A DNA stretch of 64,000 nt from Zhengitettix transpicula (Eukaryota > Arthropoda > Insecta > Orthoptera > Tetrigidae): contig CM073590.1 of NCBI GenBank assembly GCA_037074705.1, positions 9,246,001-9,310,000 on the forward strand, read 5' to 3'. Of the stretch, positions 37,746 to 49,639 are shown piece by piece. Under the pieces are notes generated by a model that saw only the letters and a list, made by a program, of their open reading frames with translations, searched no databases and was not told where the DNA came from. Each line of letters starts with the position of its first letter. The first letter of the stretch is position 1. The position numbers and the translations under genes are program-made.

Positions 37746-38114
37746 GTTAGATTTTCAAAATTGTGCTGTAAAATTAATAAATAAATTTCTCTATTTGTAA
37801 TTGATTCATTTAAGTGTAGCAGAGCAATTCCATTACAATTATTATTGTTTTGACATAAAGCACTTTTAATTACGTAACATTAGCCATTAATGCTATTATT
37901 CAAATTAACTATATATTCCGCACTTTCTTGAAAGTAAGTCTGTAGTATTATATGCAGTTTAATAATTGTACTGATGAATCAAGAAAGTCTTTTGAGCCAT
38001 AGAATTATTCCTTCAGTAATCCAATTTTTATGCATAATATGACGTTTATTATTAATTTCAACGGAGTCCTGTCAACAATAATAGATTTTGTGTTTTTGAA
38101 TATTTCTAATCCCA

Positions 38115-38270
38115 CGTCATGCGGTGTAGTGGACAGCATCATTACCTCGCAAAACATAGGTCCCAGGTTCAAATACCTGCTCGGGAATGAATGTTGTGTG
38201 TCAAAAAAATGTAAAAAGATGAGAAAGTGCTAATGACGAACAGCTGTTGATGTGACTAAAAATAAAATAT
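38115..38270 (+). repeat. tRNA-derived SINE family S copy
   Basis: A-box TGCGGTGTAGTGG (38120-38132) and B-box AGGTTCAAATACC (38165-38177), with a GATGTGACTAAAAATAAAAT tail like the copy at 2769-2978. Confidence 0.7.
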
Positions 38271-38659
38271 TTCGAAAACTTCTAATATTTTCGACTCATT
38301 ATTAAACATATTAACTGTTCAAAGCGACCTAGATTGTCGCCGATAATTTAGATTAAGTTGATTGTTAACAGCCTGGATGTTATTGAAATGACTGAAGAAA
38401 GTGAAAATAATTCCACCTGATCCTCCATTCAACATTTTCGATCACAAGCAACAAACCAAAGAAATTATCTTTTAAGTATTGCGGAGTTGCTATGACCTAG
38501 AAATGTTTTTCGCATAAATTAATTTGTTATTTTCTTAAGGCCGGAATCCTGTAATTAATTTATTTTTGTTTCTAAAATTCAAACTAACAATATTGTTTAC
38601 GTTCGATTTTACACTATGGATGTAATTGATTCCTTTGCAACATTCGAACGAATAAATAA

Positions 38660-38685
38660 CCTGGCATCACCGGGCTATCAGCTAG
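38660..38685 (+). mobile_element. Helitron-like 3' terminus
   Basis: CCTGG, loop CATCA, CCGGG form a 5-bp hairpin (one G-T pair). Seven bases on is CTAG at 38682-38685, followed by T. Hairpin plus CTRR before a T is the classic Helitron 3' end. Confidence 0.5.
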
Positions 38686-39194
38686 TATATTATAATTATA
38701 GAAACCTAAGCACTTAATTTAAAAGTAAAATGGAAAGGTCGCACAAGATTTTTTTATGACAGTTCACTTTTTTCGTTTCTGGAAAATATAAATTTATGTT
38801 GTTCAAGCGAAATCATTCCTTGACGTACTTTGCGCTTATCAATAAATTCTATGCGAAGGTGAAACTTTTGTTTACTGGCACTTAAGATGATTTCTGTCGT
38901 TTAATTCTGTTTAGGAAAATGTAAAAGCATTATTCCCGTTACTACGGATTAATGAAGGCCGAAAGAGGCGCTTCTATGTTGAGAGGATTAGTTATTCCTG
39001 AAAATACACTTGTGAAACTCTGCGATATTAACAAATAATTTACTAAAATAAAATATATAAGGATGCTAATAATACGGCAAGATGTCAATTCTTGAAATTA
39101 AAATATAATACGCCTGTGTTAAAAGTAGAGTAATTAGATAAATAAATAGCATGATAACAGACAAAATGAATTGATAATGTAAATACTACACAAC

Positions 39195-39305
39195 GTTGCT
39201 GCAATCCTTGTTGCTTTCGTCCCCGCACCAAGCCCCAGTCTCATCATCGTCATCGGGAGGTCATGGACAAGTACCAAGAACCCGCCCTAACTGATGCACA
39301 TTTGT
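39195..39305 (+). repeat. Family A retroposon fragment
   Basis: A short decayed piece keeps CCCCGCACCAAG, ATCGGGAGGTCATGGACAAG and TACCAAGAACCCG, matching the GGGACAAGTACC region of family A. Confidence 0.5.
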
Positions 39306-39734
39306 CTTATAATTTCATTTCATCATATGTCTTTCCGTTTTAGTTCGTCATCTGGTTTGTGAGGTTGTGTCGTTCGAACGGATATTGCGTTTTAATCACC
39401 TGACAGAAGCATCTAGGATTGCAGACATATAGTGTTGCATTTACACTATCACTTCAATTTGTCTTTTATTTAGCTATTTATTTATCTAATTTTAAAAATA
39501 ACTTCAAAGCGTTGTAAATAATCACATAATTTATTCGCTTTGATTTATATACCTCTAATGGTAAATTGGTGTGGGATATTATAAATTTCTTTCTGGATAA
39601 TGAATAATATATAGTATTTATAAATTTACAAATTTTTAGTTAATGGATAAACTGCTGTTTGGTTTACACATACATAAACATATGGTTTGTTTTTTCATTT
39701 TCTATTTTGACGTTTGGAAACGCACTGCAAGCCC

Positions 39735-39970
39735 CATTAACGAAGAGCTAGCGCAATTACACATTCAAGTCGCAGTGGCGTCATTATTGGAGACGTAACT
39801 TTCAGAGTGCGTACCTTGTAATGAGCGTGCCGAGGGGAACAATGTCAACGGAACAAGGCGTTAATGGTGTCTTCCAAGTACTTGTTTTGCCGCATCCTTC
39901 ATTGTCTGTAAGTCGGGCAAGAGTCGCGCCGTGTGACTAAACGCTTCGTAGCCCCAAGTGCGGAAATGTT
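39735..39970. promoter_or_regulatory. CpG-rich intronic island
   Basis: A non-repeat segment with CGCAGTGGCGTCATTATTGG, GAGCGTGCCGAGGGGAAC and GTCGCGCCGTGTGAC, strongly CpG-enriched against its flanks and without an open frame of note. A candidate regulatory element by composition only. Confidence 0.25.
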
Positions 39971-40440
39971 TCAACTTCGGACGATCTCATAAAGTTCTTG
40001 CTCGCAGAAAATATAAGGCTTTTACAAACTCGTTACAAAGCGATCATCTAAAATTTCGATTAAACATTCAATGAAATTTCTAATTCAAACCAATTTGGAA
40101 CATGTGAACAGCAATTAAACATATTTAAAGTTTTTTAATTAAATATAATATAATAAATTATAATTACTAAAATAGTTCCCTTTTTGAAAGCAATTACATG
40201 TTAATTGTGAATAGCCATTACATTTAGAAGGGTTCTGCTCAATTAACATGCCACTTAATACGCCAGACATTGATACTTTATATAAAAGTACACTACATTA
40301 TAACCAGAACCATATGTTTCTGTTGAAGTTAAAGTTTTATGTCAATGCTGACACTTCGTGGTACAAAAAAAACCTTTTCATGTAAATGATTATCTGGTAA
40401 ATTTCTGATCAAGTCATTAAAGCTGACAATTTTTTGTTAT

Positions 40441-40642
40441 TGAAGATCGTAGGTTTTCCCGGTGAATATGTTGAATGAAAAATTCTTAGGTTTCCACCCG
40501 AGTCATAGTAGAATTGAACCGCGACGTTTAGATGGAAATCTCACCCATCTTTATCAAGTGATAAAGATGGGTGACAGTTCCATCGAAACGTCGTGATTCA
40601 ATTCTACGATGACCCGGGTGGAAACCCAAGAATTGTTCTTTC
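40441..40642 (-). mobile_element. Palindromic hammerhead-bearing retroelement H7
   Basis: The architecture is the same as at 13769-13972: a 32-bp tail with CGTAGGTTTTCCCGGTG, then two 84-bp arms (40473-40556, 40559-40642) with a 2-nt spacer, here with several mismatches. Borders carry ATTTTTTGTTAT (40429-40440) and the same with one extra T (40643-40655). The right arm has GTGATAA (core, decayed), GATGG/CCATC stem II and GAAACGTC. The left arm has the complementary core with one change. Confidence 0.72.
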
Positions 40643-42078
40643 ATTTTTTTGTTATCTAAGTTTTAATGTAACTCTGGGAAGCTCTGACAGTAAGGCTGCC
40701 ACAGTAAAGCGCATGAAATCAATGTAACACACCTCAAATTACTTTTTAACATTGTAATGAATTTAAATGACTGTCAAACATCAATAAACATAAAACATTT
40801 AAATGCAACAATTAAATTAAAATTAATTTCGGTAATCAATACATTATTCGCAATATCTCGACGACAGGAGCAAGAATATTATTTGAATTGAAAATTAAAA
40901 ACGTTGTCCAAATTTTCAAATTAAAGAACATTTAACACATTCGATACTAACTTAGTATGTTGTCGCCATTTGTTTGAAAAAATTGTCGAGTATGTGTTTT
41001 AGCCGCCACTGCTTGCTTGGTGGAATACACGAAGTACGATTCCCGTCCGCGCCGTCAATTGGAGTCATTCGAGTTTCAAACTTACAAATGTGTGATGTGG
41101 AGTCAAATATTTTTGTTTTATATGAGTGTCTGCGTTTTTAAGCAGCAATTGGCTAAAGCACAATAAAGACATGGATGCAATTCCGCACGGCAGTCATCAA
41201 GTAACTCGATCTGCCTCGTAGTCACTCCAGAAGAAATTGCTGCTGTAGTGTACTGTACAATTATTACTAGCAATATTTTTATTTGTTCTATAATATTATT
41301 CCCGCTAAAACTTAGAGAATAAAATGTGGAGGATGTTAGTCAATTCTTAGTTTTGAGCAAAGATACAGAAAGGATCAAACCGAAGAAAAATCCAGCGCCG
41401 TCTCTTCTTCAGCGTTGATAGGAAGTTTTCTAGGAAATGAAACACGATAACGTGTATGCTCTTTGTTTCTATAGTATCGTCCAGAGACTTGAACAAATCA
41501 GAAAGCGCTAGGAAATTAAAGATAGAGTTTAATAAAGAAAACAATGGTTGATATGTTGAGATTCCAGGAGCATTTCCACCAAACCGGCAGTCGAAAGACT
41601 CATTTGTAGAATGGCTCTCGAGAGTTAAAGAGTACCAGAATACCGAGGTACCTGCATGCTAGATAGCATGATTGTTTGGTGGGTATCGTCCCATTTGCGG
41701 GCCGTTTCATATGCGGGATGTCCCATGTGCCGTAAACCCAGGTACAATGTCTCCCTGGAAGCAGAGCATTAGGAAAGGCCGTACCGACAACCTCATTATT
41801 TACCTAGAGGACTTCCTGTCTATCAAACTTCGATTAATATTATTTGACGTTTTATTACAAAATATTTAGAATATATCAATTCCACGCAGTATTACAAGAA
41901 AAATTACACAACATATCCTATAATTCACTGAATTTGAGCGTAACATTTCAGCTATGTTTGGTGCAGAGAAGACATTTATACAGTACATGAATTTTGATTA
42001 GCTTTTACTCCGACATTGGCTATTTAATTAATTAATAGAATGTATATTATCATTTTTCTTTAAATGGTATTCTCTCTG

Positions 42079-42641
42079 TAGAGATGTTTCCCAACGTGGG
42101 GCCCACGCCCCACAGAAGATCAATTTCAATTATCAGGGGAGGGGGGGGGCAATTTGAAGATGATCTCATCTATAATTTAAAAACCGCTAGCTATAATTTA
42201 ATTTATAAAAAAGAAAATATTGTTGGTATCTCAATTTGAAGTAAGTATTTGGTAAGTTTGGTGCTTTCTATAAAGCCACACATGAAACATTGTAGTAATA
42301 TAAACTACGATGTACTCAGAGAGTATTGTTTACTACGACTAGTGAATGAAAAGTACGTAGTGTGTTGGACGATTCCTAGTGAAAGGGAACACCTCCACTT
42401 GTTAAATGAAATAAGAACTTAATTTCATACAAAAGCTCTAATGGGCGATATGTTTAGCGATTTGAGATTAACATAAATTATTTCTTTGTTTATGTACAGA
42501 ATTCTAACTATAGAAGAACCGTGATGTACAAGTTAGACTTCTTTAGAAAAAATTCAATTTTTTAATATATTGTTACATAGGGGAGCATCAGAAATACTTA
42601 GGTGGGGCATGGTAAGAAAAAGGTTGGGAAACACTGCTCTA
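42079..42641. mobile_element. Non-autonomous hAT-like element
   Basis: Terminal inverted repeats TAGAGATGTTTCCCAAC at the left and GTTGGGAAACACTGCTCTA at the right (complement TAGAGCAGTGTTTCCCAAC) bound 563 bp with no reading frame. GTGGGGCCCACGCCCCAC beside the left end is a further small palindrome. An 8-bp target duplication is not evident. Confidence 0.6.
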
Positions 42642-43119
42642 TAGTAAAAATACATTGTATTATTTAATACCTCATCAGAACATACCGTCATCATCAATTT
42701 TCATATATTACTAACAACCATAATTTTAGAACAAAAAGAAATATAGACGCAAATGTTCTGTAAATAAAATTAAATATTTTATACTAACGGTAAAAATAAT
42801 GGTAAGTGAGATTTGTTTTCTTCGGACAATAAATAAGTACTGATGAGTGAAATTGATATATAATAAAATATATTTCATTTATAAAAACAGAATTGCGAAC
42901 TAAATGCTCTCAAGCGTGTCTTAAAATCACATTTTTATTGTTAAATAATCATTTCTAAAATTTAGAGTTTTTTAATTTTTCCTTAGACTAATGGCAGAAC
43001 AGAAAACATGTTTTATTTAACACAATTAAAGTATATAAGACATTGTCCTCAAAAAGTCAGTCTTCGTCATACGTCGGAGTAATCCTAGAAATTTTCCTGT
43101 CTAACTCAATGTACTTCTT

Positions 43120-43740
43120 ACTTCTCACTCCTTCTAAATTCAATTCCATTCTTAACATTTTTTGAGTATATTTTTCTATTCATATTTCAAAATATTAATG
43201 AGATCGACTATCCTCGGGCTTGGTCTTACAACTTGGCAATTCAATTTATGTTTCCATCCTTCAACGGAGTTATTAATGCTTGGCGTCTACCGTAGCAGTT
43301 CCATAAAATGTGTATCACTACTGGATTGTCTAACAACTGATCTACGAACTAGTCAAAAAATTCATCGAGTTTTTCTTCTTCTGGGGCTTGTATACCCAGC
43401 CTTCTTTTACATCTTCAGGCTTTAGAAAAGTTAGTACTATACTCATGCGGACGTTCAGTCTAACTTTTTCCTTGTCTTTATATAATTCCGCCATTCCGAC
43501 AACCTGAACCTTCCTTCAAACGCATCTGCGTAAAATGGAAATTACATCCACGCTTCCTGACCAAAGGAAAGACCTCATTTAATACAGTGATATTGGATGC
43601 CTCAAAATCGGAGTTAACAGTTTCAGGACTCCATTTGGGTCCCTCACGAAGAAACAGTTGAAACAAACGTAAGTAAGGTGCCTTCTTCTTATCTGGAAGA
43701 AAGGCAAACACAGCACGTACAAACGTTGGTTTCACATTTT
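43120..43740 (-). pseudogene. MULE transposase fragment
   Basis: On the minus strand the first 85 codons from 43735 hold the MULE core, with FAFLPDKKKAPYLRLFQLF, then WSPETVNSDFE (a DDE aspartate) and GCNFHFTQ. After stops and frame changes the C-terminal signature INNSVEGWKHKLN and RPSPRIVDLINILK follows near 43200-43290. This is the usual order for Mutator-like transposases. Stops make it dead. The upstream half is interrupted by the LTR at 43767-44717. A possible remnant of the earlier part (DRLFIFAST) lies near 44730-44790 on the same strand, at low confidence. Confidence 0.78.
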
Positions 43741-43766
43741 GAGCTACCTAAATCTGGATAGTAAAT

Positions 43767-44717
43767 TGTAATAATTAAATATATAATATAAGAATAATGG
43801 ATAATGGCTGGGCACTTTTAAATGAATTATTATTATAACTTTAATGAACAAACAAAATTTATTATCAATTTTATAATACACAAAATATTTGGGATCTCAG
43901 GGTCTTAAACTGGGTTTGATAAATGGCTGAATTTATACAATCAAAATTACATTTACCTTTTATGGAAGTTAATGCGTCTGAAACATAGACGAAATTTGAT
44001 GTAGAAGAAATAATACTACAGATTGAATTTAAACAGTTTCAAATTTATCAAGAATTAACGATCTCATTTTATCGATATTTAAATAATTAAAGAACGATCT
44101 GACTTTTATCTTTTAAAAGTGGTTTACAAATGATTTCAAAGTATTTCTCTACTTACGGCCGCCCAGGTCTCATTTTAGGTTTTTCGTGCACAAAATTTGG
44201 GGATATCACTGATTCTAGTACTCACAGACTCTAAATGTCAACAAATTCTAATTGGCGTAGTTTGTTAGTTGGTCTAACACAATTTGGTAGGTTCTCGATG
44301 CTTTACTCCAACCTGGATTTGCAGATCTCGTAACTTTAGTTGAAAAGGTCCTTCATTGGTTTGTCTATGGCCAGCATGATGAATTTTCGCTCGACCACCG
44401 AATATAACATTAGTTGTACTCTCTCCTTCCCGACCGAAGATTGCTTTACTTTTCATTATTTAAGAGCATGTTTGTAACTGGACCACATTCTTTCGTTCTG
44501 GCTGCCCAACTGTAAAGCTTTCGAACTGTTTGCTGTCCGCTGCCCAACTGTAAAACTTCGTCTCTTAGATTTTGAGCGCGTAAACTCTCTTAACTGCCCA
44601 ACAATGTTTTCTTTGCCTCGCCGGATTGTTGCGGCGTCCGCTCTATATCCACTAATAATTAGTCCTCTACAATCCAACTTTCCAATTAGAACAATGTCTT
44701 AATTACCAATTACTACA
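43767..44717 (-). mobile_element. Solo LTR, minus strand, beside or within the MULE
   Basis: The LTR starts TGTAGTAATTGG at 44717 and ends AATTATTACA at 43767 on the minus strand, and shares GGTCTTAAACTGGGTTTGAT, CTTACGGCCGCCCAGGTCTC and GGGGATATCACTGA with the LTR at 13498-14412. Flanking bases ATAT and ATTT may be decayed 4-bp duplications. Small frames 44274-44677 are LTR sequence. Confidence 0.65.
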
Positions 44718-46004
44718 ATATATTTCTCCAAATTGTTTGGTGCTAGCGAAAATAAATAGTCTATCTGGCACGCCATCATTAATGAGAAGAAAACAGTTCA
44801 TGTCAGACATTTTTATTAATTCCACACTGATAACGGATTGGTTTGTCTGTCTTTGCGACTTTGTCTCTATGCTGGTTCGTTCTACTGATCAGTTAAGAAC
44901 CCCAAACACTAATTACAGATTATTTAGAATTATTTTTCTAGTAAATCTACGTATAATTAATATATACTAAATTTTAAACTATATTTTAAACTAAAATAAA
45001 ACAAAATTTGTTAGACAGAAGTCCACTAGGTACAAAATGAGGCGCGATTACATCCCTTTATAATATTAAGCGGACCGCAAGTGGGACAGATTTTGAGGCT
45101 ACCGCAAATGGGACACATCCGATTGGAAGAGACCCTCCGAACAGGTTGATACTAGATTATTGCTATGCCCACATTGAAATTCGAAACAGATTGAAGACTG
45201 TTGAGCTGTCATGACAATCAATCTTGTTTATATCTCAAACCATATCCTTTCCCGTTTTTATGGCTTGTTACATACTACACAGTTAAATTCTCAAGAATGA
45301 AATCTAATGTTCAAAAATAAAACGAATACAATAAAAAAAAGTAGGAGTATATAACAGTTCCGATAATTTGTTTGTCGATTGCGGTATGAACTTAGTTGCG
45401 CTGTGCAATAAAAGTGTGTCCTAGTACTATAAGGACCGTCTTGACATCAATAGAAAAGCTGGTTTACAAAATTTCTTTCTGATAGTCTTTCAAACCCCGA
45501 ATCGAAAAAAATACGTCTGTATACAATGATAAACAATATGTCGTTTTAAAACATTATCAATTCCAAATATTTCTTAGATTGGAAAAATGCTAAGTTTATG
45601 TTTACACCAGGTGCTATTCTAGAATAATATCCGATATGTTTCATATTGAACGTAACATCAGTGAAATTAATAAAACTGAACTATAGTTACCTCTTATTGT
45701 TAAACTAAATTTGTTTTTTAATATATTTGGTTTTGAATTCATCACATAGTTTGTGCTGTGTGTCGTTCTTATAGTTCTCATTATTTTTCCTCTCCTGACG
45801 AAAGTGACACTGATTGCAGAAACATAGTGTGGTAATTATTTTGTTTTCTTGGCTATTCTTTATCTGTTTGTTACTTCCACTTACGCCTTCTGAGGGTGTC
45901 AGGAGACCTGGCATGGAAATGTTTCAATCAGGAAGTAAACCTAATTCCTTGCCGACTTTATTTCAAACCCCTCTGAGCAGGAAGTAGATGCTGTAGATGG
46001 AGTT

Positions 46005-46260
46005 GCTAAGGACGGGCGTGAATTCGAGCTATTTGGAAGGGACGAGCGTAGTTACTGTGTACCGACGCGCACCAGATCTAGTTTCACGCCCCGTGCGTCG
46101 CGACGGGCCTGGACAATGAGCTGCATTCTCCGGAGACGAGAGTATCCTGGAATCGCAAGATGGCGATATCGGAAATAGCTCCAGGCGCGTCACAGACTGG
46201 CAAATGAAAGCTTCAACAATGAGCGTCCTGGGAGCCAAGCTAATTAACTCACATCAGACA
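46005..46260. promoter_or_regulatory. CpG-rich intronic island
   Basis: CpG-dense non-repeat sequence (GTGTACCGACGCGCACC, CCCCGTGCGTCGCGACGGG, CTCCGGAGACGAG) with a TAATTAAC site. A minus-strand frame of 69 codons over it has no recognised domain. Regulatory by composition only. Confidence 0.25.
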
Positions 46261-47057
46261 AATGCAACATGACACCGGCTGTATACTTCTTCAAGGTTTT
46301 CCAAGATGTACTTGAAAAGAAGGAGCAACACATAGTGTTACCTATTTGAAGTTAAAAAGGTTACGTAACCGCAAGAAATGGTTTCAGGAAAATTCTGTTT
46401 TAAAAATTGTACCGAAACAATTAATTAAAATGTTAATTGGGCAAGGATAAAATAAACATGGAAAGGAAGCTGATATTCAAGAATTATGTGGACAAATGTC
46501 TAATGTAAGTAGAAATGTTTTATTAATATATCAATCTGAAGTTACTAATCGATATATAACAGCTTCTATAATGGAACTGGAAAATAAAATTATAAAGCTG
46601 GAAGATATGAATAATATTAAAATATAATATGCTTTGTTTCTGAATAAACATGTTTTGACCAATGAGGGTTTCCTATACCATACGTCTAAAACACTGGGGC
46701 GATAAAGTGTATAATTGTACAAAAATTACAACAATCTCTAATAACTGCAGAATAAGCTTTTGGAAACTATAGAAATGATTACTATGGTTTAAGTAGGCCC
46801 TGTCATAAGCATATTTAATGAATTAGAAACGGCTCTAGATAGGACTCACAAATACCAAAACACCTGGAGACAATTTAACTTTGTCAATTGAGTTCGAATG
46901 ATGAATAGCTTTCCTGCATATTTTCAGTCTTATTTATGGTGACTGGGAAGTATTAGTATACAATTAATAAATCCGATTATTTGTATTTTTTATTATTCTT
47001 TTAGATACAAGCTACTCGAGGTTAAGCGTCTATGTCATAACATCAATTTAATAACAT

Positions 47058-47360
47058 AGGATAATAGAGAAAAGGTGAGGTGGAGGGACGGGGGCCAAGG
47101 ATTAACTAGGGTCCCTAGTGGTGGTTCAAGGAAACTACCTAGCATTCGCCTGCCTGTGATGCAGGTAAATATCTCAGTGAAATATTCATCAGGTAGGTGG
47201 GGCTATCGGTATTTCGATGTCCGGAATGGAGCTTGCAACTGCCGACTTTTCCAATGGGAACAGCGTACAACTCTTGCCTGAGGCCCAAAATGTCTGAACA
47301 TACACCGATGAAAACTTCTGTAAATGTCTGGACTCACGGGAACCAGAGGTTTTTGTTTTT
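47058..47360 (-). repeat. Family A retroposon copy, 3'-truncated
   Basis: The minus-strand order matches family A (GTTGTACGCTGTTCCCATTG, TTTACCTGCATCACAG, CTAGGGACCCTAGTTAATCC), but the copy ends inside the CCCC-rich block without an A-tail. Confidence 0.55.
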
Positions 47361-47783
47361 GTTTTGACAAACTGGTTACATGAGGCTCATTTACTTAATG
47401 CCCTTAACTCTTTAACAACATGATTGCGAAAATTTCTATGTTGAGAAGCAAATTTTCATAACTGCCGTCAAGGTAGTCATAGAAAAATTGTACAAACCGT
47501 CATAAAAAAACTAACATCGATGTCGGAAAAACACGATATCATCTCCACAGATGTTGAAACGTATTATTATGACCTGACGCATTTTTTTCCGATGAACGCC
47601 ACGTGCTAACTACATATTCATGGCAGTTTGCGTACTGAAAACAAACACTTTAGAGTAGCGGTGTTCAAACTGTAGATCGCGATCGACCGGTCGATCGCGA
47701 GGGCTTTAAAAGTCGATCGCGGAAAAATGTGCATATACTCTCAAGAAAGAATGAAAATTACACCGAGGTACTTTAAAAAGAAA

Positions 47784-48279
47784 AATGACTCTGTGATTCA
47801 GCTTTCTTTATAGGTTAGAAATATCATTTAAATAGCATTAACATGCAGCTAAAAAGGAAAGATAAAACCGTTACCATTGTGATTAGCGCCATAAACGCTT
47901 TCAATAGTAATTTGCAGCTATTAATTAGTCAACCAAATACAAACTATTTGAAAAATTTTCCATCTTTCAAAGTAAGGAGAAGCCCTGAGTTAAATCACGG
48001 CATTTACGTGGCAGAAGTAAAAAAAAAGAAAAATGGCTCTGTGATTCAGCTTTCTGTATAGGTTAGAAATATCATTTAAATAGCATTAACATGCAGCTAA
48101 AAAGGAAAGATAAAACTGTTACTATTGTGATTAGCGCCATAAACGCTTTCAATAGTAATTTGCAGCTATTAATTAATCAACCAAGTACAAACGATTTGAA
48201 AAATTTTCCATCTTTAAAGTAAGGAAAAGCCCTGAGTTAAATTACGGCATTTACGTGGCATAAGTAAGAAAAATTCTGA
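47784..48279 (+). repeat. 248-bp tandem duplication inside the hAT element
   Basis: AATGACTCTGTGATTCAGC at 47784 is repeated as AATGGCTCTGTGATTCAGC at 48032, with high identity over a 248-bp period. The unit codes for the segment SAINAFNSNLQLLISQ of the transposase, so the protein segment occurs twice. Confidence 0.9.
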
Positions 48280-48702
48280 GTGTATTTGAAAGACGTTTTC
48301 CCGATTTTAACAATTTGACAAATATTGTAAGTTTTAAGATTTATCCATTCTCTTGTCTAAACGCTGAAAAATCTGCTACTGAAATATCAAACACCCTATA
48401 TCTAGACATATCTTCTGTCGAAAATGAGCTATTGCAGAACATTTCAGATATACATCTCAAAGCCAGAGGAAGTGATTATGGACTTTTATATCTAAATATG
48501 AATATCCACGTTTAAAACAAATAGCGCTTCAATTATGCGGATTATTTGAACCAAATTATCTATGCGAATCTGCGTTATCCGAAATGAAAATTATTAAATC
48601 AAAATATCGCAGTTTGCTAACTGACGAACACCTGTCATCCTGCTTGCGATTGTCTATCATTAATTACGTGCCATCCTATGAAAAGTACGTGGACGACATG
48701 TA
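47784..48702 (+). pseudogene. hAT transposase remnant with dimerisation domain
   Basis: The first part (47843-48061) has KDKTVTIVISAINAFNSNL and LKNFPSFK, as in the middle of ZBED/GTF2I-repeat-like hAT transposases, and recurs in the 248-bp duplicate. The last part (48270-48702) has SVFERRFPDFNNLTNI, then after a stop near 48513 the hATC dimerisation block ALQLCGLFEPNYLCESALSE, MKIIKSKYRS and LTDEHLSSCLRL, ending at a TAA at 48702. Stops and the duplication make it inactive. The catalytic N-terminal half is missing. Confidence 0.82.
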
Positions 48703-49639
48703 ATGTCACGCATCGACATCAAAAGATTGTGTGTTAGTGACATAGATGTACACATAATTATCAGTGTTATGTTTGCATAAACTAATAAAAAACCATAGAT
48801 TGGTCGTAACAGCGACATGCTCATAATCTTTACATGCTATAGTTTAGTTTAGACACGCACCCAACCCCTCAGCCACCCCTGTCGTTAATTTATTTTTGTC
48901 GATCGCTCGCCACATACTTTCTTTGCAGTCGATCGCTAATTGTCTGAGCACTCCTGCTTTAGTATAATTCGAGTTTTGCTTATTCCGTGTGGTATGAAGG
49001 ATAGGAAAGAAAATACAATAATTTAGAAGGACTGGATGAGCGTATAAAGGAAGTCGCGAAGTACAGAGACAGTAAGTACCGTAAAAGGAGCATAAACTAT
49101 GTGAATTTACAATTATTTACTTATGCGTTGAAATATTTTGGTATTGTGCATTGTTTTGCTATATATCTTATTGTATGATTACTTTGGAATTTCTTTCAAA
49201 CGCTGGGAGTACGTTATAACTCGGTTTGTAATTCTGTAATTTTTCGTTTAGATTTAAGTTGTAATGTTATACTTTTTCATGAAACGTTGATCTGCTTTGC
49301 ACAACTCTAATTGTGCGTACTAAAAGTTGAAATTGTTTTATTAATATAAAGATACTGCATTTATCTGTAGATTTATATTTATTATTCATTCAATTAGTCC
49401 TCGGTCCTCGTCATAATAAAAGATTACAAGAAAAAATTTAAATTTTACAATTACAAATTTAAAAAAACAAACATTTCACATAAAAAAAATATAATTTAAA
49501 ACAACGTTAAAGATACTAATATAACAGTAATTAAGTTTTCCGTCGAACATGAAAAAGAAAAAGTCGGCAGTTAAATTCTACAAGATTACAATTGTAAAAT
49601 AAAAGCATAACTTGATAGGATACCAGAAAACTATTTTAT

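Larger units (their letters stand above)
47656..48956 (+). mobile_element. hAT transposon, internally deleted
   Basis: The 1,301-bp element has terminal inverted repeats (TAGCGGTGTTCAAAC left; GAGCACTCCTG right) and flanking 8-bp duplications CTTTAGAG (47648-47655) and CTTTAGTA (48957-48964), matching at six of eight positions. GATCGCGATCGACC and GTCGATCGC repeats lie at both ends. Transposase remnants on the plus strand cover the middle and C-terminal part only; the BED finger and first catalytic region are gone. Confidence 0.85.
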
